Part shown: positions 1 to 13,378 of the stretch, in pieces
Layout of the letters: each line of letters opens with the position of its first letter
Numbering within the stretch: position 1 is the stretch's first letter
Origin: Pithys albifrons albifrons
Lineage: Eukaryota > Chordata > Aves > Passeriformes > Thamnophilidae
NCBI RefSeq assembly: GCF_047495875.1
Contig: NC_092479.1
Coordinates: 7,338,806-7,402,805 of the forward strand
Direction of reading: 5' to 3'
Length of the DNA: 64,000 nt
Notes under the pieces: generated by a model
Database searches by the model: none
Told to the model about the DNA's origin: nothing
What the model saw: the letters and a program-made list of their open reading frames with translations, nothing else
Position numbers and translations under genes: made by a program

Positions 1-973
1 TGGTGAAAACTGTAAGCAGACAGAGTAGTAAACTGGAATTCAAGGCATGAGTCAATCTGGACACCCGTATCGTTCATTCTGTCATCAAGAGCGTCCACTG
101 CTGCCTCAGCTTTTAGTGTGGAGGTGTCAGAGCAGGGCAGTGGTGTTGGAGAGTTATTTTGTAATTTTTTTATATGGTGGGTGTGTGAGTTTGAACCCTT
201 GAAAAGTCAGTGGTGCCAGTTGGAGCTGGGTTGGTGCACTCAGACATGGAGCAAATCTCACTCTGCTGACTCTGTCCTGACCCACAGCTCTGCTGCTGGA
301 GCAGCACCAAGTGTTCCTACCAAACCATGCTAAGGGCCCTTACTCCCAGTCCACAGACACCCCCATCCCAATTTTAAGTCCCTGTTCAAACTCTACCTTC
401 AATCCCAGCCATCAGTCTCACCCACAGCCCATTGTGTTTGATATTCCCATCCCAATATCCACTGATGTTCCCCACAGACAGCTTTCCCCATTCCAGTCCT
501 GACTTCCCTGTGCCTCTGGCCATCTAGCATCCAGAGGGATCCACTGTTATTCCTAGTCTTTGTACATCTGGTCCACAGTCCTCCTTACTATTTGGCTGAG
601 CAGGAGATAAAGCTATTGTAACTACAGCTGGAAGTTGAAGCCCCAAGAGCAGCGATTTTTTTTCCTGCTGGCTGCTCAAACTGCACTGATCCCTCTTTTT
701 CAGAAGGAGCGATAAAAGGGTGCAAAGAGCTGTTTTTGAGTAAGGCCTCTGCTCTGGATAACATACAAACATCTGGCCTGTCCCTGCAGCTCTTTGCATC
801 CTCTCAGCCCAGGGGGGCAGGACCCCCAGACCTGATATGGGTGATATCCTCCAATATGGGATGAACTGAAGGGAAAAGATGCCTCATGCTGTCATGTGAG
901 GGTGGGAAATGCTTTTCTGCTGTTTATGGAAACTCTGACATTGCTTTCATTCTTCCTCTCCTTTTCCTCCCAG

Positions 974-1117
974 CTGAAATCTTTCCTGAAGGAGTGCAAG
1001 GTTGCCAACTACTGCAAGCCCATCCGGCAGCTCCTGGAGAAACTGCAGGAAAACTCTGCCTACATCTCCAGCAAGCGCCAGAGAGCCGCCTTCGGCGTGG
1101 CCAGCAGGGAGGCTGTG
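974..1117 (+). CDS. NOC2L: NOC2L coding exon a (end of Noc2 domain)
   Basis: A 144-nt exon, exactly 48 codons, phase 0 at both ends. The acceptor is a pyrimidine tract ending CCTCCCAG at 973, and the donor is GTGAGT at 1118. It encodes [10 protein letters not shown] at its start and GVASREAV at its end, with the motif [17 protein letters not shown] between. This is the conserved stretch near the end of the Noc2 homology region, which lies close to the NOC1/NOC3 interaction core. No stop lies in this frame from the 5' intron through the exon, so the open frame in the track is longer than the exon. Nothing is odd in the exon itself. Confidence 0.93.
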
Positions 1118-4100
1118 GTGAGTCCTGCTGCTTCCATTTGGCCTTCCTGGAAAGACAGCCAGGCTCCAGATGCTGGGCTGAGCGGGTGGCAGCAGGGAGA
1201 AGGAGGAGGAGGAGATCCTGGAAACTGGGAGCGTGTGAGGTGGAGCAGATGTTCACAAACAACTGAGCTCGGCAGGGCTCTGCAGCCAAGAGCCTCATGG
1301 AAAACACAACCCATAAATTGTATCCTTCTGTTATTTGTAAAACACACACATGGAAGTGTCTTGCTTTGCTGGGAAGTTTTCTTTCATCATCCCATTCCTG
1401 ATTGGGAAGATGCCAGTTTGTGCCCAGAGGGATAGGAGGATTCTGCCACCTTTGCAAGCTTGATAATAGGTGAGCTGTGGGTATCTTCTCTGTGAGAGGA
1501 AGTGGGGAGACTGGCCCTTCCTTGCCTGGCAGGAGAGAGGTGAAAACATATCTGTCTGCAGGGTAATTGATGGGTCAGAGTAGTCTCTGTGGCCACATGG
1601 TTTATTGGAAAGTCCAGAGTTCTGCATGGTTGGAAGCTCCACCCGTTGGCATGGAGCTGAGCACAGAGCAGCAGTGTAGTGCAGACTAATTTGTCTGCAG
1701 ACACTAAGGGGCAGAGACTGCAGGAAAATTAGCCATTGAAATCCTGGCATATCAGTGCCAGGACACAGCAATGCTATTCTGGAATTAAGGGGTTGGTGGA
1801 ACTGTGTTTGACATGACTAAGCACTCTTTGGTTCTGTAACTGCCAGTCTGGGTTGGACTGGTTTGCTTCCTGTCTGGAGTGAGGCAGTTTGGGGTTTGTT
1901 GGTTTGTATTTTTGTGGGCAGTGCTGTGACCACCCACCCACTGCAGAGATTTCAACCTCCCAGGCTCTCCATGAAATGGATGAGCTGGGGAAGGTCTTTA
2001 GCTGAACAAAAACAGGGTTTCCAACAACTCTACCACTGTCTGCTTTTCCCAGCAGCCTTGTGTAAGAACCAAATGATTATTTTAACATCTTGCTGCCTGG
2101 TTGGTGCACCTGGTTTCCCAGGGATGTCTGGATGGCTCAGCAGTGTGAATCAGGTGGGACTGGCTCTGGAGGGGCAGCAAGAAGCACCTGCCTTGAGTAA
2201 AGGAGGTTGGTTGAGGGAAGGACACCAATTTGCCAAGCGTGTTTGAAAACTGCTGTTCTGCCATTTCAGGGTCTAGAACAAAGTGTGAAGTGCTGCTCAG
2301 GGAGGATGCCTGGATTGCCTGTGCAAACTGCATTCTTGCACTGTGGTGTTGTCCTGGGAGAGAAGGGAGATCAGTGCTCCTGGGAGCAGAGGGAACAGCC
2401 CACTCAGCACTTCTGTGGGGTGGAAAAACCATAATGGCTTATCTTTGGTGCCCAGAGCCCAGTTTTCCCCTGCCACCTTTGCAAGCAGATGGTGTGGATT
2501 CCCAAGAAGGGCCAAAGCTCCCGTAGAGACTGGGCTTCCCAAAATGATCTGGAGTGTCCCTCAAAGTCTGGGTTCTTTCCAAGCTCTGTGGGGCATTGGC
2601 ACTTCTCCTGAGCAAACACTGCCAGGGAAGGGAAGGGAAGGAGGGCGGTGAGGGAAGGGGAGATATGTGCATGTCCCCCTTGCCAGCAGGAGCAATTGAA
2701 AGCAAATGCTCTCTGGTTTTCCCATGCATTTGTCCCTGCTCCACTGTGGAAGCCCAAATTCTAGGCTAATTCTTTGGGCAGTGTGCCAAAATGCAGCTGT
2801 CATGGGGAATTACAGAGTGGTGGGTGTGCTTTGGAAAGGGGGATATTACCTGAGGGACTGTATGATATAATTTTAAAGAAAAGATGGCCTGGGGATTGAA
2901 CTGAGTGCTGTGGGGGTGTAATGTTTAACTTAACATGGAGGGACTGTGGAAGGATCCCTCTTTACATCCCAGGAACTGTGGTATGGAGGGACATTCACAC
3001 CAGATGGGTTCAGCTTGACTTCTTCCATATTATTTTGAGATTGACAACTTTACGTTTTTATTGTTGTTGTTTAGAATGAAGAGCCAGTGCTTTTTTAAGA
3101 GCACAATGCTAATAGATTACCATAATAATTAAGGTCTTTATGAGGGGAGATAAAAAAGGTGGAGCCCACAGCTGAAGTTGGATCCAGATGTTTGATGTGC
3201 ATCTTTGGTTCTCTGCACTGGTGGGAGCCCTGGATTGGCAGGGGAAGATACAGGGAAGGAGAAGGACCTGCAGTGTGTGCTGGGCTCTGTGGCTTCATCC
3301 ACACCAGACCCCTGTGCTGAGCTGGGGACCCCTCATTTGGTGAGCAGTGCAGCCCCTCAGGCTGCATGAAAGGGAAGGTGAGGGAGGGAGCTGCTGGAAA
3401 GCTTTGCCTCATTTCCATGGGATTTCCAGATCTTCTGCATTCGTCCCCATCTCATATATCAGATTTCTGTGGAGTGTGGATGATGATCTTTGTTATTGTG
3501 CAGGTATATATGTGGGCTTGGTCCATGCTGGGTGTTGCACAGTGATGCAAAAGCTGCAACAGAAAGAAAATTCCAGATGGTTAAAGAGGGTGGGATGGCA
3601 ACCCCTCTCTCAAAATTCCCATTGAGGTGTTCTGACTAGAAAAATGCAGTTGTTTTAATAGTCTTTTTTTATCTCTGGGTTCCAGCACACTTGGAAACCA
3701 AAAGAGCTGTATCAGGCAGAACAAATAGACTTTTCCCCTCTGTAAGAAGAGCCTTTCTCAGAAGCTGTCCATACTAAGCAGCATCAACAAATTACCTGAT
3801 TACAAGTGGCAGCACGATCTGAGCCTGGTCTATTAATGGGGTGACTTGGTACTGCTTGGGAATTACTGCTCTGGCCATGGGGGTGGGCTGTGCCTGGCCA
3901 GGGAAGCCGTGCTGTGTCTGTGGGCTGGCGGCAGCACATCAGCTGTGCTGCTGGGGAGCAGACAGGCTCCATCCAGCCCTGGAGACATGCTACAAACAGT
4001 CCTGGGGGGTTTGAGAGTCTGGGACTGTGATTCCCAGAAAGGGCGTGTTTGGCTCGGTGCAGTATTGACAGTGCCTGTTGTAGGATGCATAAATGGATTC

Positions 4101-5847
4101 TGTGCTGTTGGAGCTGGTCACTGTTTAATTGCCAAGCTCAGCTCCTGGTAGCAGCAGCAGAGACCACAGATCATCTCCACTTCCCTCCTAGTGATGGGCC
4201 AAATCAGGACCTGGCATAGACTGATGTGTTTCCCTTTAGAGTACAGACAGACTCCGTGGTTACTGGTGTGAGCTGCGAGCTCTGTGCTGCTGTCCATGCA
4301 CAGTCCTGCTCTTTAAAATAGCTTCTCCCTGTACCTTGGCTCACAGGCTGCAGCCTCCACCCCACAGCTCCCTAATTTTGGGGCTCAGCTCCCCAGGAGC
4401 AGTTGATTTGAGATCTACTGAAGAATATTTGAGCTGCTGCTGTGTTTTCTGCTGTGAATGAAGATGGTCTGGCTTTTTGTTCTCATCCTCAAACAAGAGC
4501 ATTGTATATGTACAGCTGCCCATACACAGCTCTGGAGTTTTCTCAGCCCTAGATTCAGAATACTCTTTTTGGATCTCTGCTGTTTTATTCCTGTTGCTCA
4601 TTCCCTTCCTTCCTCTGCCTGTTTCAGTTCCTCCTTACTATATGTCATGTCTTTCTGCTTAGATTAGGTTGATTTTTTACTGCGGGGTAGTGCAAAGCCT
4701 CTGGGCTCTGTGGTGATCCAGGTAACAGGTACAGTTCTGTGGGGGTTTTTAGGTAAAGGAATGTTGTCAGGTTAAGAATGGATTTAATATGAGATACCAG
4801 CACTCCCTTTCAGGACTGACATGCCAAATGATTGAAGTATGAAAGAATTTTTGACCGTCTAATTTGCTTCCCACCATTTATGGTATTTGTACCTCCTTAT
4901 TCTCTCTGCTTGCACAGTGGAAATGGGCTCTACACTTCTTGGTGCTCTGCTCTTTCCAGGCTGGGATGAGTCCAAGATGCTGCAGGGGAATGTTTGTTTC
5001 AAAAATAAACGCTTGGCTGTGGAACAAGGGGAACAGGCAATCGGGCATCTTTGATACTTAGGGCTTGTAAGTGCTGCTGTGATGCTTTCCTGAATTAAAA
5101 CCGAGGACTGAGCAGGTCATGAGATGCCTCTCTTGAAGGATTTTGTCCTGGTAGATCCTCTGATCTGTCACTTTTTTATTCCTACCTTCAAGTTTCAGTT
5201 GAAGTAACTCCCTTTCCATTACAGTGGCTGCATCATCTGACTTGACTTCTGTGTCAGCATCTACTCACTACAGCCAGAGCAGAAGTGAATGTTCAAGGCC
5301 AAGGCAGTAACAGTGGATCCCAGGGGGCACTGAGCTCATTTTAGAGGAACCTCCTGGGAGTTCTCAGCAACTCTGATAATCAGGCAGGCAAGAAATAGGA
5401 ATCTGGGAACTCACATTTCAGACCCCATGCTGACACGATTTGATCTTCCATAAGAGAAAGCATCATACAAACCACCATAGATGCTCCTTTGTGAGGACTT
5501 TATGATGTCCTTCAGTACCATTGGTGTCCTGTGCTTTGGTATCATGTTATTAAGTTGTTGCATTGGCCTTACCTGTCCATTTCAACTTTTGGCTTCTGGT
5601 TTCCCTGCAGTGCTCTGGTATTGCTTTTCCTAAGGAGAGTTGTCAGTCTCGACCAGTAGTTGCTTAAATAACTGTGGCTGAATTCACACTTAGTCCTCCT
5701 TGCATTCATAGTTGTGATGGCCAATTTCTACCCCTAAGCTGGGAGAATGTTGTTTTTGGAAAGGGTCTCAACCTTGTGCTCTTGACTCCCTGCATTTACC
5801 AGGGATATTGGAAAACTGCTTTAAATTTGTGCCCCCTCTGTCCCCAG
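1118..5847 (+). other. NOC2L intron (4.7 kb)
   Basis: Intron between exons a and b. It holds no exon: the two flanking exons join in frame. I see no repeat family with confidence and no strong conserved-element signal. Open frames here are short and lack splice logic. The sequence 1-973 is likewise the end of the previous intron. Confidence 0.8.
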
Positions 5848-5961
5848 GAACAATGGGAGAAGGAGGTCAAAGAGGAGGGGACACCTCTGAGCAAGTATTA
5901 CACTCACTGGAAGAAGCTGAGGGAGAAGGAGATACAACTGGAAATCAGCGGCAAAGAAAGG
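5848..5961 (+). CDS. NOC2L: NOC2L coding exon b
   Basis: A 114-nt exon, 38 codons, phase 0 at both ends, with acceptor CTGTCCCCAG ending at 5847 and donor GTAAGT at 5962. It starts [18 protein letters not shown] and ends [11 protein letters not shown]. The stretch [28 protein letters not shown] is a signature of vertebrate NOC2L and makes this the most diagnostic exon of the gene here. It follows directly in frame on the exon that ends at 1117, so no exon is missing between them. Confidence 0.95.
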
Positions 5962-7671
5962 GTAAGTACTAAATCCCTGATTTACTGGGCATCATCTGTG
6001 CCATGGGAAGACAAGAGCCAAGTCCTGGCAGCAGGATGGCAGCACCCGTGGTGGGGTGGCTGGTTGTGAGGTGGGGCTTGCTGTCTGGACAGGAGTGCCC
6101 AGACTGCCATTTCCCACATCTCCTGCCCAAGGGAAGGCTCCTTGGCCACTCCAGGATGCAGGAGGAGGGAGTGGGAGCTGCATTAGGAGTCCAAAGGAAA
6201 GCTGTCTCGATGCTAATGCAATGAAAGTGGCTGAGCCAGGCTCCTGGCCAGGCAGCAGGAAATAGATATAATTGGTGTCTCCAGTGTATGCTGGGGAACA
6301 ATTAAAATAATCGATGGGACATGAGGATGATTGGCTCTGAGACGAGTCCCAGGGCATGGCAAGAGACCTGGGAGATCCTACAAATGCTCAGCACTGTGTA
6401 GCAGCCTGAGAGAAGGGCAGGAGGCTGAAATTCCCTGAGGCAGCCATGCAGAGGGAACAAAAAGCACGCTGTGTGCTGTGCAAAGAATGTGGCCTTTGCA
6501 GAAAGGAAATTGGGAGGGAGGGCTAAGAAACAGCAAGAAGAGATGGCTGTGAGTGGGGCTAATCTCTTGCCCAAAACTGGCCCTGCTGGTGTGATTAGAC
6601 ACCTTCCTGATAGTGAATCAGCTTTCACAAGGAGAGGGGAGATCAGCCCTCAGCACAGACATATATTAAGGGGAGGAGGGGAGCTGCAGCTCCTTGGGGT
6701 GGCCAGGACCAGCTGAAGTGGAGAAGGGCATTACTTTCCTATAGCAAGGCTCAAGAAACCAGGGAAAGCGTGAAAGATGGTGACAGGGACCAGTTTTCGC
6801 TTGCAGAAAGTGGGCTGACCTGATAGACTGTAGAGAGAGGCAGAATTTACAGTTAGCTCTTGGAAAGGCCCATGGCTGCATGGCATCTTTGCTTGGTGAA
6901 TGGGGCTGTTGTGTGCCTCGGTGGGGACTGGTAGTTTAATGATGCAGCATTGTGAGCCCCAGCAGGAGAGTGAACACCATGAGGCCCATTAGGGCTGGGA
7001 AAATCCATGTCCCATTAGCAGCCATTGGGGGGAAAAATAACAGAAAAAAAATCAGGCTGGCTCTCAGCTGCTCTCTGAGCTGCAGCCCACCTTATATAAC
7101 AACACTGACCCTGTCTGCCCATTCCATTTGCTTTTCTCAATGGTTTTTAATGGGATGTGGGCTAATCAGCTTCGTGAGACTCAGTACATAGTAACCCTCT
7201 AGCTGGGGATTAAAAGACTGGCCCCCAAATTACCTAATCACTGCTTCTGTGTGATGAACATGGCCCATATCTGTGAGCTGTGGCTCAGCACAAGTCTCAT
7301 TCCTTTGGTTTGTGGTCACTCCAGGGCAAGTAGTGGGTTTGGTGCCTTTATTTTTGAGGTGCCCATCTGGATGGCAGTCTAAAAGCTGGAGGTGGCACAA
7401 CTCAGCATCATTCCACACCAGTCCTTTTTAATATGCTCAGACTGAGCTCAGCCAGTGCTGATGTCACCCAAAATTGCAGGCTGCCTGTGGAAATGAGAAC
7501 TTCCCTAGGCAGTGTGAAAATATCAAGGAGCCCCAACTCACAGCCTCTGCTCTCTGCTGAACATGCTGCCAGCACATGAGCCCGTCATGTCCACCAGAAA
7601 TAATGGGGAAATGGAAATGTTTTCACCCTCCTGCCCTGTGAGGGGGATTTCTGGGCTTGTCGACTCTCCAT

Positions 7672-7808
7672 CCCTATAAGTGTCCAAGGCCAGGTTGGAC
7701 AGGGCTTGGAACAACCTGAGATAGTGGAAGGTGTCCCTGCCTGTGGCAGGGACCTGGAATCAGATCTTTCAGGTCCCTTCCAACCCAAACCATCCTGTGA
7801 TTCTATAA
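7672..7808 (+). mobile_element. CR1 LINE 3'-end fragment
   Basis: Typical avian CR1 3' end in sense orientation. It reads GTGTCCAAGGCCAGGTTGG, then CTTGGAACAACCTG, then CCTGCCTGTGGCAGGGAC, then GGTCCCTTCCAACCCAAACC, and ends TGTGATTCTAT. The 5' part of the LINE is absent, as is usual for 5'-truncated copies. No coding capacity. Confidence 0.9.
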
Positions 7809-8439
7809 CCACCCTGGGAAGGAGGATGGTGGCAATCTGTCACTAGGTCAGCTGAGGGCACCTGGTTGGCAGTGCCTCTGGATCTCTGCCCTTGGTGCAT
7901 TTTGCTTCCCAAGTCTCTTCTCTGGCATGAAATGACTGCAGTTTGGAAAGCCAGTGCTGTGCTGTTCCCCTCACACAACCTCCCAGCACAGACAGCCCAG
8001 CAGGGCTGCTGGGAGCAGAGGCCTCTCTCAGTGGAAAAAAAAGAGCAGGTGGGAAGATAATACAAAATTAGGCCCCTGCAAATGGTGGTCGGTGATTTGC
8101 TCCCCTCTCCCCTTCTCTGACCAGCTTCTGACTTTCCATCCCAGTGCTGCACGTTATTGCTTGTAAGTGCTCAGCTCCCAGAATCAATATTGCCCAGCTG
8201 GGGACCATAACCGTGAAACAGGCTGGGAGAAATTGCTGGAATTGGCTGCGGGAGCAAATGCACATCTCCATCTCCCTTGCCTCTCCTCCCCATCCTCTTT
8301 CTCTCTCTGCTGAGAGCTCCTTTCCCACCCAGGCTGCCCTTCCCTGCTGTTCCCGTAGGGAGAAGCTCACGGGAGGGCTGAAGTGGTCGGAGAGGGGTGT
8401 GCTGAGGGGTGGTCTGACGGGTGGGAGGGAGCAAATGAG

Positions 8440-8720
8440 TTATTACTCGCAGGGTGAATGTTTCCAAGCAAGCTAATGCGTGCTAATGCCTGAGTGCATC
8501 CCAGGGGGTGTGCAGCCAGGCAGGGCAGCGGGCAGCTGATGTTCCCAGAGCACTTGGGATTTAATTTGCATTCTGATTATCTTTGCCCTGCTGGCCTGAG
8601 CCCTTGCAAGTAAATCCTCCCCCTAATCCCCCTCCGGAGAGGTGTAAAGAGCAGTGAGGTGGTGTCAGTTGCAAGTACTTAATGGCATTGATATTGGCTG
8701 GCTGCAGCAGGAGGCTCTTG
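8440..8720. promoter_or_regulatory. Candidate conserved non-coding element in NOC2L intron
   Basis: A block unlike the surrounding intron, with GAGTTATTACTCGCAGGG, repeated GCTAATGC, TTTAATTTGCATTCTGATTATC (an octamer-like ATTTGCAT) and CCCTAATCCCCC. The TAATCC core at 8624-8629 is the CRX/OTX type. Given the SAMD11 neighbour, it could serve that gene rather than NOC2L. This is composition and motif evidence only. Confidence 0.35.
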
Positions 8721-9246
8721 GCCCATTGATCTCCATGAGGGCGAGTGATGGGGGTGCAGACAGACCTTGAGCATCCCCAGCTCTCTCCATCTAACCGTGC
8801 TGAAATCTGCACCCAAAATGAGAGCCTTGGTGTAGCTGTCAGGGCTTTTGGTGTTGGAGGAACTCTTCATTCAGAGATGACCAGCACAGTCTGTCTTGAT
8901 TGTGCTGCCTGAGCTCACTGGGCTTGTGTGGCTTTCAGTCCAGAGATCCTATAGCCACTTTGTCATGGATATCTTGCATTTTTATCCCTGCTAAGGTACC
9001 AGCAGTAGGTGGTCCATTAGCATGAGTGGTTTATTAGGTAAAGATCAATAGATCAGCAGTGCTTTGTATGTGTCAGTCACCTTTGTGACCAACTCACAAA
9101 TCTGTGGCCCCCCTAGTTGGCAGCAGACAGACCCAGCTGGTCTTGGCAGGCTGGGCAAAGCCAAGTTCCTGTGTTTAAACACAGCATTTTATGTTTAAAA
9201 GTACAAGTTAAGGTTTGTCCTTACTGTTGGTTTTGGTGTTTTCCAG

Positions 9247-9382
9247 CTTGAAGACTTGAACTTCCCAGAAATCAAGCGCAAGAAGCACGATGAAAGAAAG
9301 GAGGAAGATAAGAAGGAATTCAAGGACCTCTTTGAGATGGACAGTGACTCTGAGGAGAAGAACAGTGGATTCTCTGTAAAAG
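9247..9382 (+). CDS. NOC2L: NOC2L coding exon c (basic to acidic linker)
   Basis: A 136-nt exon entering in phase 0 and leaving in phase 1. The acceptor is GTTTTCCAG and the donor is AAAG/GTACAG at 9383. It encodes LEDLNFPEIKRKKHDERK, then a Lys/Asp/Glu-rich stretch with EFKDLFEMDSDSEEKN. The LEDLNFPEIKR motif is conserved with human NOC2L. The KRKK and neighbouring basic residues look like a nuclear or nucleolar targeting patch (inference). The DSDSEE stretch is a plausible casein kinase 2 target (inference from sequence type). Confidence 0.94.
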
Positions 9383-12300
9383 GTACAGGGCTGGGGCTGG
9401 ACATGCCTTCTCCTGTCCAGAATTCCATATGCTGGGGTCAAAAGATACACTGGTAGGGAGGGAGAGAACAGGAGGATGATGTTCTTAGCGAAAGACAGAA
9501 GGTGTTTGGGAGGCTTTTATGTTTCTCTCCCTCTCCTACTTTGTCAATCCAGCTCATTTTAAAGCCTTAGTCTTACACCAGTCTTTCTGTGCATGAATTC
9601 TCTCTCATCCCCTTGGCACCTTTCTTTTGTCACATGCACTGACCTCAACATGAGAGCCCAAAAACTGGGAGATGTTTGGCTGGACACAGATCCTGTGCAG
9701 GTTCTGTGCATTGTAGGGGTTGGCTACAAGCACGAGGATCTTTGGTCCTCTCCTTGCACACACTTCTGATTTATTTATTTTATGATGACTTGACAGTTCA
9801 AGTATTCTTGGCAAGCTGAGAAAACTTGGGAGAACGTGGGTGATGTCACCCTCTGGCTGTGGCCACGAGAGGGCCACAGTAAATTGTGGAACCTGCCTGA
9901 GAAGCTCACCACAGAGTTTGAGAACTTGGATGTTCTTTTTGCAATTTGGAATGTTTGGGATATCACAGGTTTTCTAAAGGCCTTGTCATTCATACAATAG
10001 GGTGACTTGTGCAGTGTAAGGTGTGAGGATAAACCATGAAACTTTCCACAGAACCAAAGCACATCATCTCCCTCACAGGCAGCTGTGGCACAGGAAGAAG
10101 AAAAGTTTAGCAAAGTTTGACAGCTTGGGGTTGATGTCAGTGGATTTTTTGTAGGTGATCTGGCAAAGAATGGGAGGGGAGCAAAAGTGAGAAGGATTTG
10201 CAATCCACATGTTGGGCGTGTGCTGTGACATCTGTGCATGAGGCTCTGGCAGCTCTAAAGGGCTGACATTCACTGTGACAGAGTGCACATGAGGACTGTG
10301 TTCCACGTGATATCCAAGGGCTCTCCTTGCTCGGTTTAGGTCCCACAGCTGTGCTGTCTGTCTAGTCTGAGCACTGCAGTGTCAGTGCTAGGCCTGGCTT
10401 TCCAACATTCCTGGGTCAGCCATCTCTCAGTAGCCTTTGTTCTTAGCAGGGTGTTTTCTGGAGGAAGGGAGCAGCCCTGCAGGCATATTCCATCTCAGGA
10501 GCAACTGTGCTCAGCCCCATATGGATGTGGAGGCAGAGGAGCTGTGGCACAGGGTGAAGTCCCCTCTGGCAGTGGTGTGACTGCACAGTGGGACAGGGAA
10601 CAGGGGGGCTGGAAAAGCGCCTGTGTCTTGGGAGACACATACAATGAGCTCTTGTTCTTGCTCTGTGTGGGGTGTGAGATGTTCCCAGCCAGGCTCTGCT
10701 TTCAGTGACTGTCAGGGAAAGCCAGTGCTGCAGTTCCCTGTGTTGGTGGCCATTGTTTTCCTGGGTGGCCTCCAGATGCAAGGGAGTTTGGGAGGCCCTG
10801 CAGCTGCTGTGGCCTGTGTAGTTACTTCTGTACCTGTAAAGGCAGAACAATCTCCTCTCTTCTAATGAGGCAAAAGGAGAGTCTGTGACAATGGTAGGAC
10901 TTTGTTTCATCTTGAATTGGCCTCAGACTACTTTTAAGAGACAGACATGTTGAGCATCTCATAGTAGAAATCTAGGCAGGGAGGCAAGACTACCCTGGAT
11001 GGACCTTTGGGAGAAGAAAACAAGTTTAGCTGGAAGACATGGAGTGCAGTTGAGATTGCCCAGTGATGCTGACCTTGAAAAGAGACAGGGAGAGAGACCT
11101 GATCTAGGACAAGTTGGTGCTGTGGAAGTAACTGTGGCACTGGTGTGTTGTGGGGATCTCTAAGCCTCCTGCTCACTGATCAGGATCCCAGCACCATGGT
11201 CCTTCTAAGGTGATGCTGCCTGTTGCCTCTTTGTGGTGGGTTATTTTTGGTCTCACCTTGGCTGTGGTGCTGCCACACCTGGAATAAATGTCAGCAGTAT
11301 ATTGATGTGTGCAGCAGGTGTGTGGGAAAGGGAAGGAAAGGGATACATCTGCAATTGTTTTCTAATGTTGTGGATCTAGGGGAGGTTCCCCTTCCCTTGT
11401 GCAGGTGGAGCTGAAAGCTGCCTGCTCATTTCAGCAGGATCACACACCCCCTTGGCATCCTCCCCAAGGGAGCAGGAAAGGTGGTGGATGCAGACACTTC
11501 CATCACATGAGCACAAGCTGCCCTCTGGAATGGGAAAGCATTTGGCAGGCAGGAGAGACTCCCTGACTGGGATCTCTGCAAGGGCTGAAGAGGGCAGAGA
11601 AACCAGTTTGCACATTTTGGGAACCACCTGAGCGGGAAAGAACCAGGAGCTGGGGAGGAAAGAGCACGGATTGATCAGTCTGTGTGTTGCTGGGGGGGGT
11701 TGGGGAGGTACCTGCATTCCTCTCGTTTACCAGCTGGACGTCTGGGAGGAAAGGGAAGGCTGGAAATCATTAATGGCTTAGGGAGAGGTGCTGGGCTGCC
11801 TGGTCATGAGGCAATTAAAGGCGAGGAGGGAGCATCTCCCCAGGCATGGTGGTAATGACTGATCTGTACACATTAGGTGTTGCTGAGCCCTAATGAACTT
11901 GAACAGGTTTCTTCATTTAGCCCTCACATAATCATATTACATCAATTTAATGCCAGACTGGTGGGGGCCAGGGGCATGGAGGGAGTGGTCAGGCATTTTC
12001 ATTTCCTACCAGAAGAATTGTGGCCCTTTCTCAGTGGGAACATTCCTGCTGTTGGCTGGAGGGGTTGAGGAACAGGGGCACAGAACTGGCTCCCTACAGC
12101 ACTCTGAGCACTGTCCCCGGGGCTCTCACTGAAGCACTTGTGCCTCAGGAGATGGAATTGGGGATTTCTGTGTGAAGGCTGTGCTGGGGCCTCTGAGGAG
12201 AGGCAGGGGCTGAACAGGAGACTGGAGAAGTTCAGTAAATTCCTGTGTTATAGCTGGTAAAATTACCTGAGGGCCAATTCCTGCCCACACCTGGTTTCCT

Positions 12301-13378
12301 GTATCCTCTGAGCTGAGCTGGTTGCTGGATCTGTTGGTGCTTTGGCTGGTGTTTGATGGATGAGAGCATGCCCTGGGTTGTTTCCTGAGCTGCTCAGGTG
12401 CCCATCACTGTGATGTGGTGCAGTGGACAGCACTGCAATCCATCTCCTGTGGAGCAAGGGCTCTCAGTGCCTGGGAGCTCCAGCTGTGGGATGTGGCTTC
12501 CCATCCCTCAGGGGGAGCTGTGCTGGCAGAGCTGACAGATGGGTGAGAGCAGAGCAGACAGGGTGGTGACAGGGAGCTGGGAATGCTGGCAGCCAGCTTA
12601 TTGATGGCTCTGTATCCAGTTCAGTGAGTAACACAGGTCAGCTGCTGGACAGGGAGGATGGGACAAAAAATAGCCACCATGGTGTGGCCCAGGGACCACA
12701 GAGGGAGAAAGATGTGCAGGCAGGTTCCAAGCAGAGTTTGAAGTGTGAATAAATAGATTCTTCAGCAGGGCAGGCAACCTGCAGCACAGAGCTGGGCTCA
12801 GCAGCAGTACCTGTTCTAGCCATTTTTGTTGTGACTAACAGGGGAATAAAGCTAAGAGAAGTTTACAAGGGTGCTCTGAACCAGTCTGTGTTCAGTTCCA
12901 CTAACCATGGAATGTGGAGGGGAGGATAACACAGGCACTGTATCTCAGAACCAGCCCTTCTCTGGTCTCAGCTGTGGGATTTGTTCCCTCTCCTTTCAGC
13001 AGTCTCATTTCTTCTCATTGTACTCCTCTGTCCAGCTTTCCTGTCCCTCTGAACAGGGCAGACAGATCCATGAGGAAAACTTGGCTCTTGTGCCACTTGT
13101 GTTCCATAAATACCAGGTAGCAGCAAATTCTGGGCTTTAGCAGTAAAACCCTGCTCTGTGTCCTGGCCTCTGGCAGGTACCTTTGAAATTAAATCCATCC
13201 TTCTCTGGGCCTCTGGTGCAAAGGGGGATGTGGCTTTTGCAGAGATATGTGTGAGAAATGTGGAGAAATATCCCCTTTAGTGTGTGTCTGGCCCTTCTGA
13301 GTTCTTTGCCCTTTGAATGTACTGCCTGCACTTGTGCTGCTCCTCACTTTTCCATTTACATAGTAAAAATATTTGCAG
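9383..13378 (+). other. NOC2L intron (4.0 kb)
   Basis: Intron between exons c and d. Only one stretch stands out, an AT-rich ATTA-containing block at about 11755-11960 (listed separately). No repeat family is recognised. Confidence 0.8.
11755..11960. promoter_or_regulatory. Candidate conserved non-coding element
   Basis: AT-rich stretch with several ATTA/TAAT cores (ATCATTAATGGC, GGTAATGACTG, CCCTAATGAAC, CATAATCATATTAC), an AGGCAATTAAAGGCG element and little low-complexity sequence. It resembles deeply conserved developmental enhancers, but this cannot be tested here. Confidence 0.3.

Larger units (their letters stand above)
5962..9246 (+). other. NOC2L intron (3.3 kb) with a CR1 copy and a possible regulatory block
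   Basis: Intron between exons b and c. It contains a CR1 3' end (7672-7808) and a homeodomain-motif-rich block (about 8440-8720); both are listed separately. The rest is unremarkable. Confidence 0.8.
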
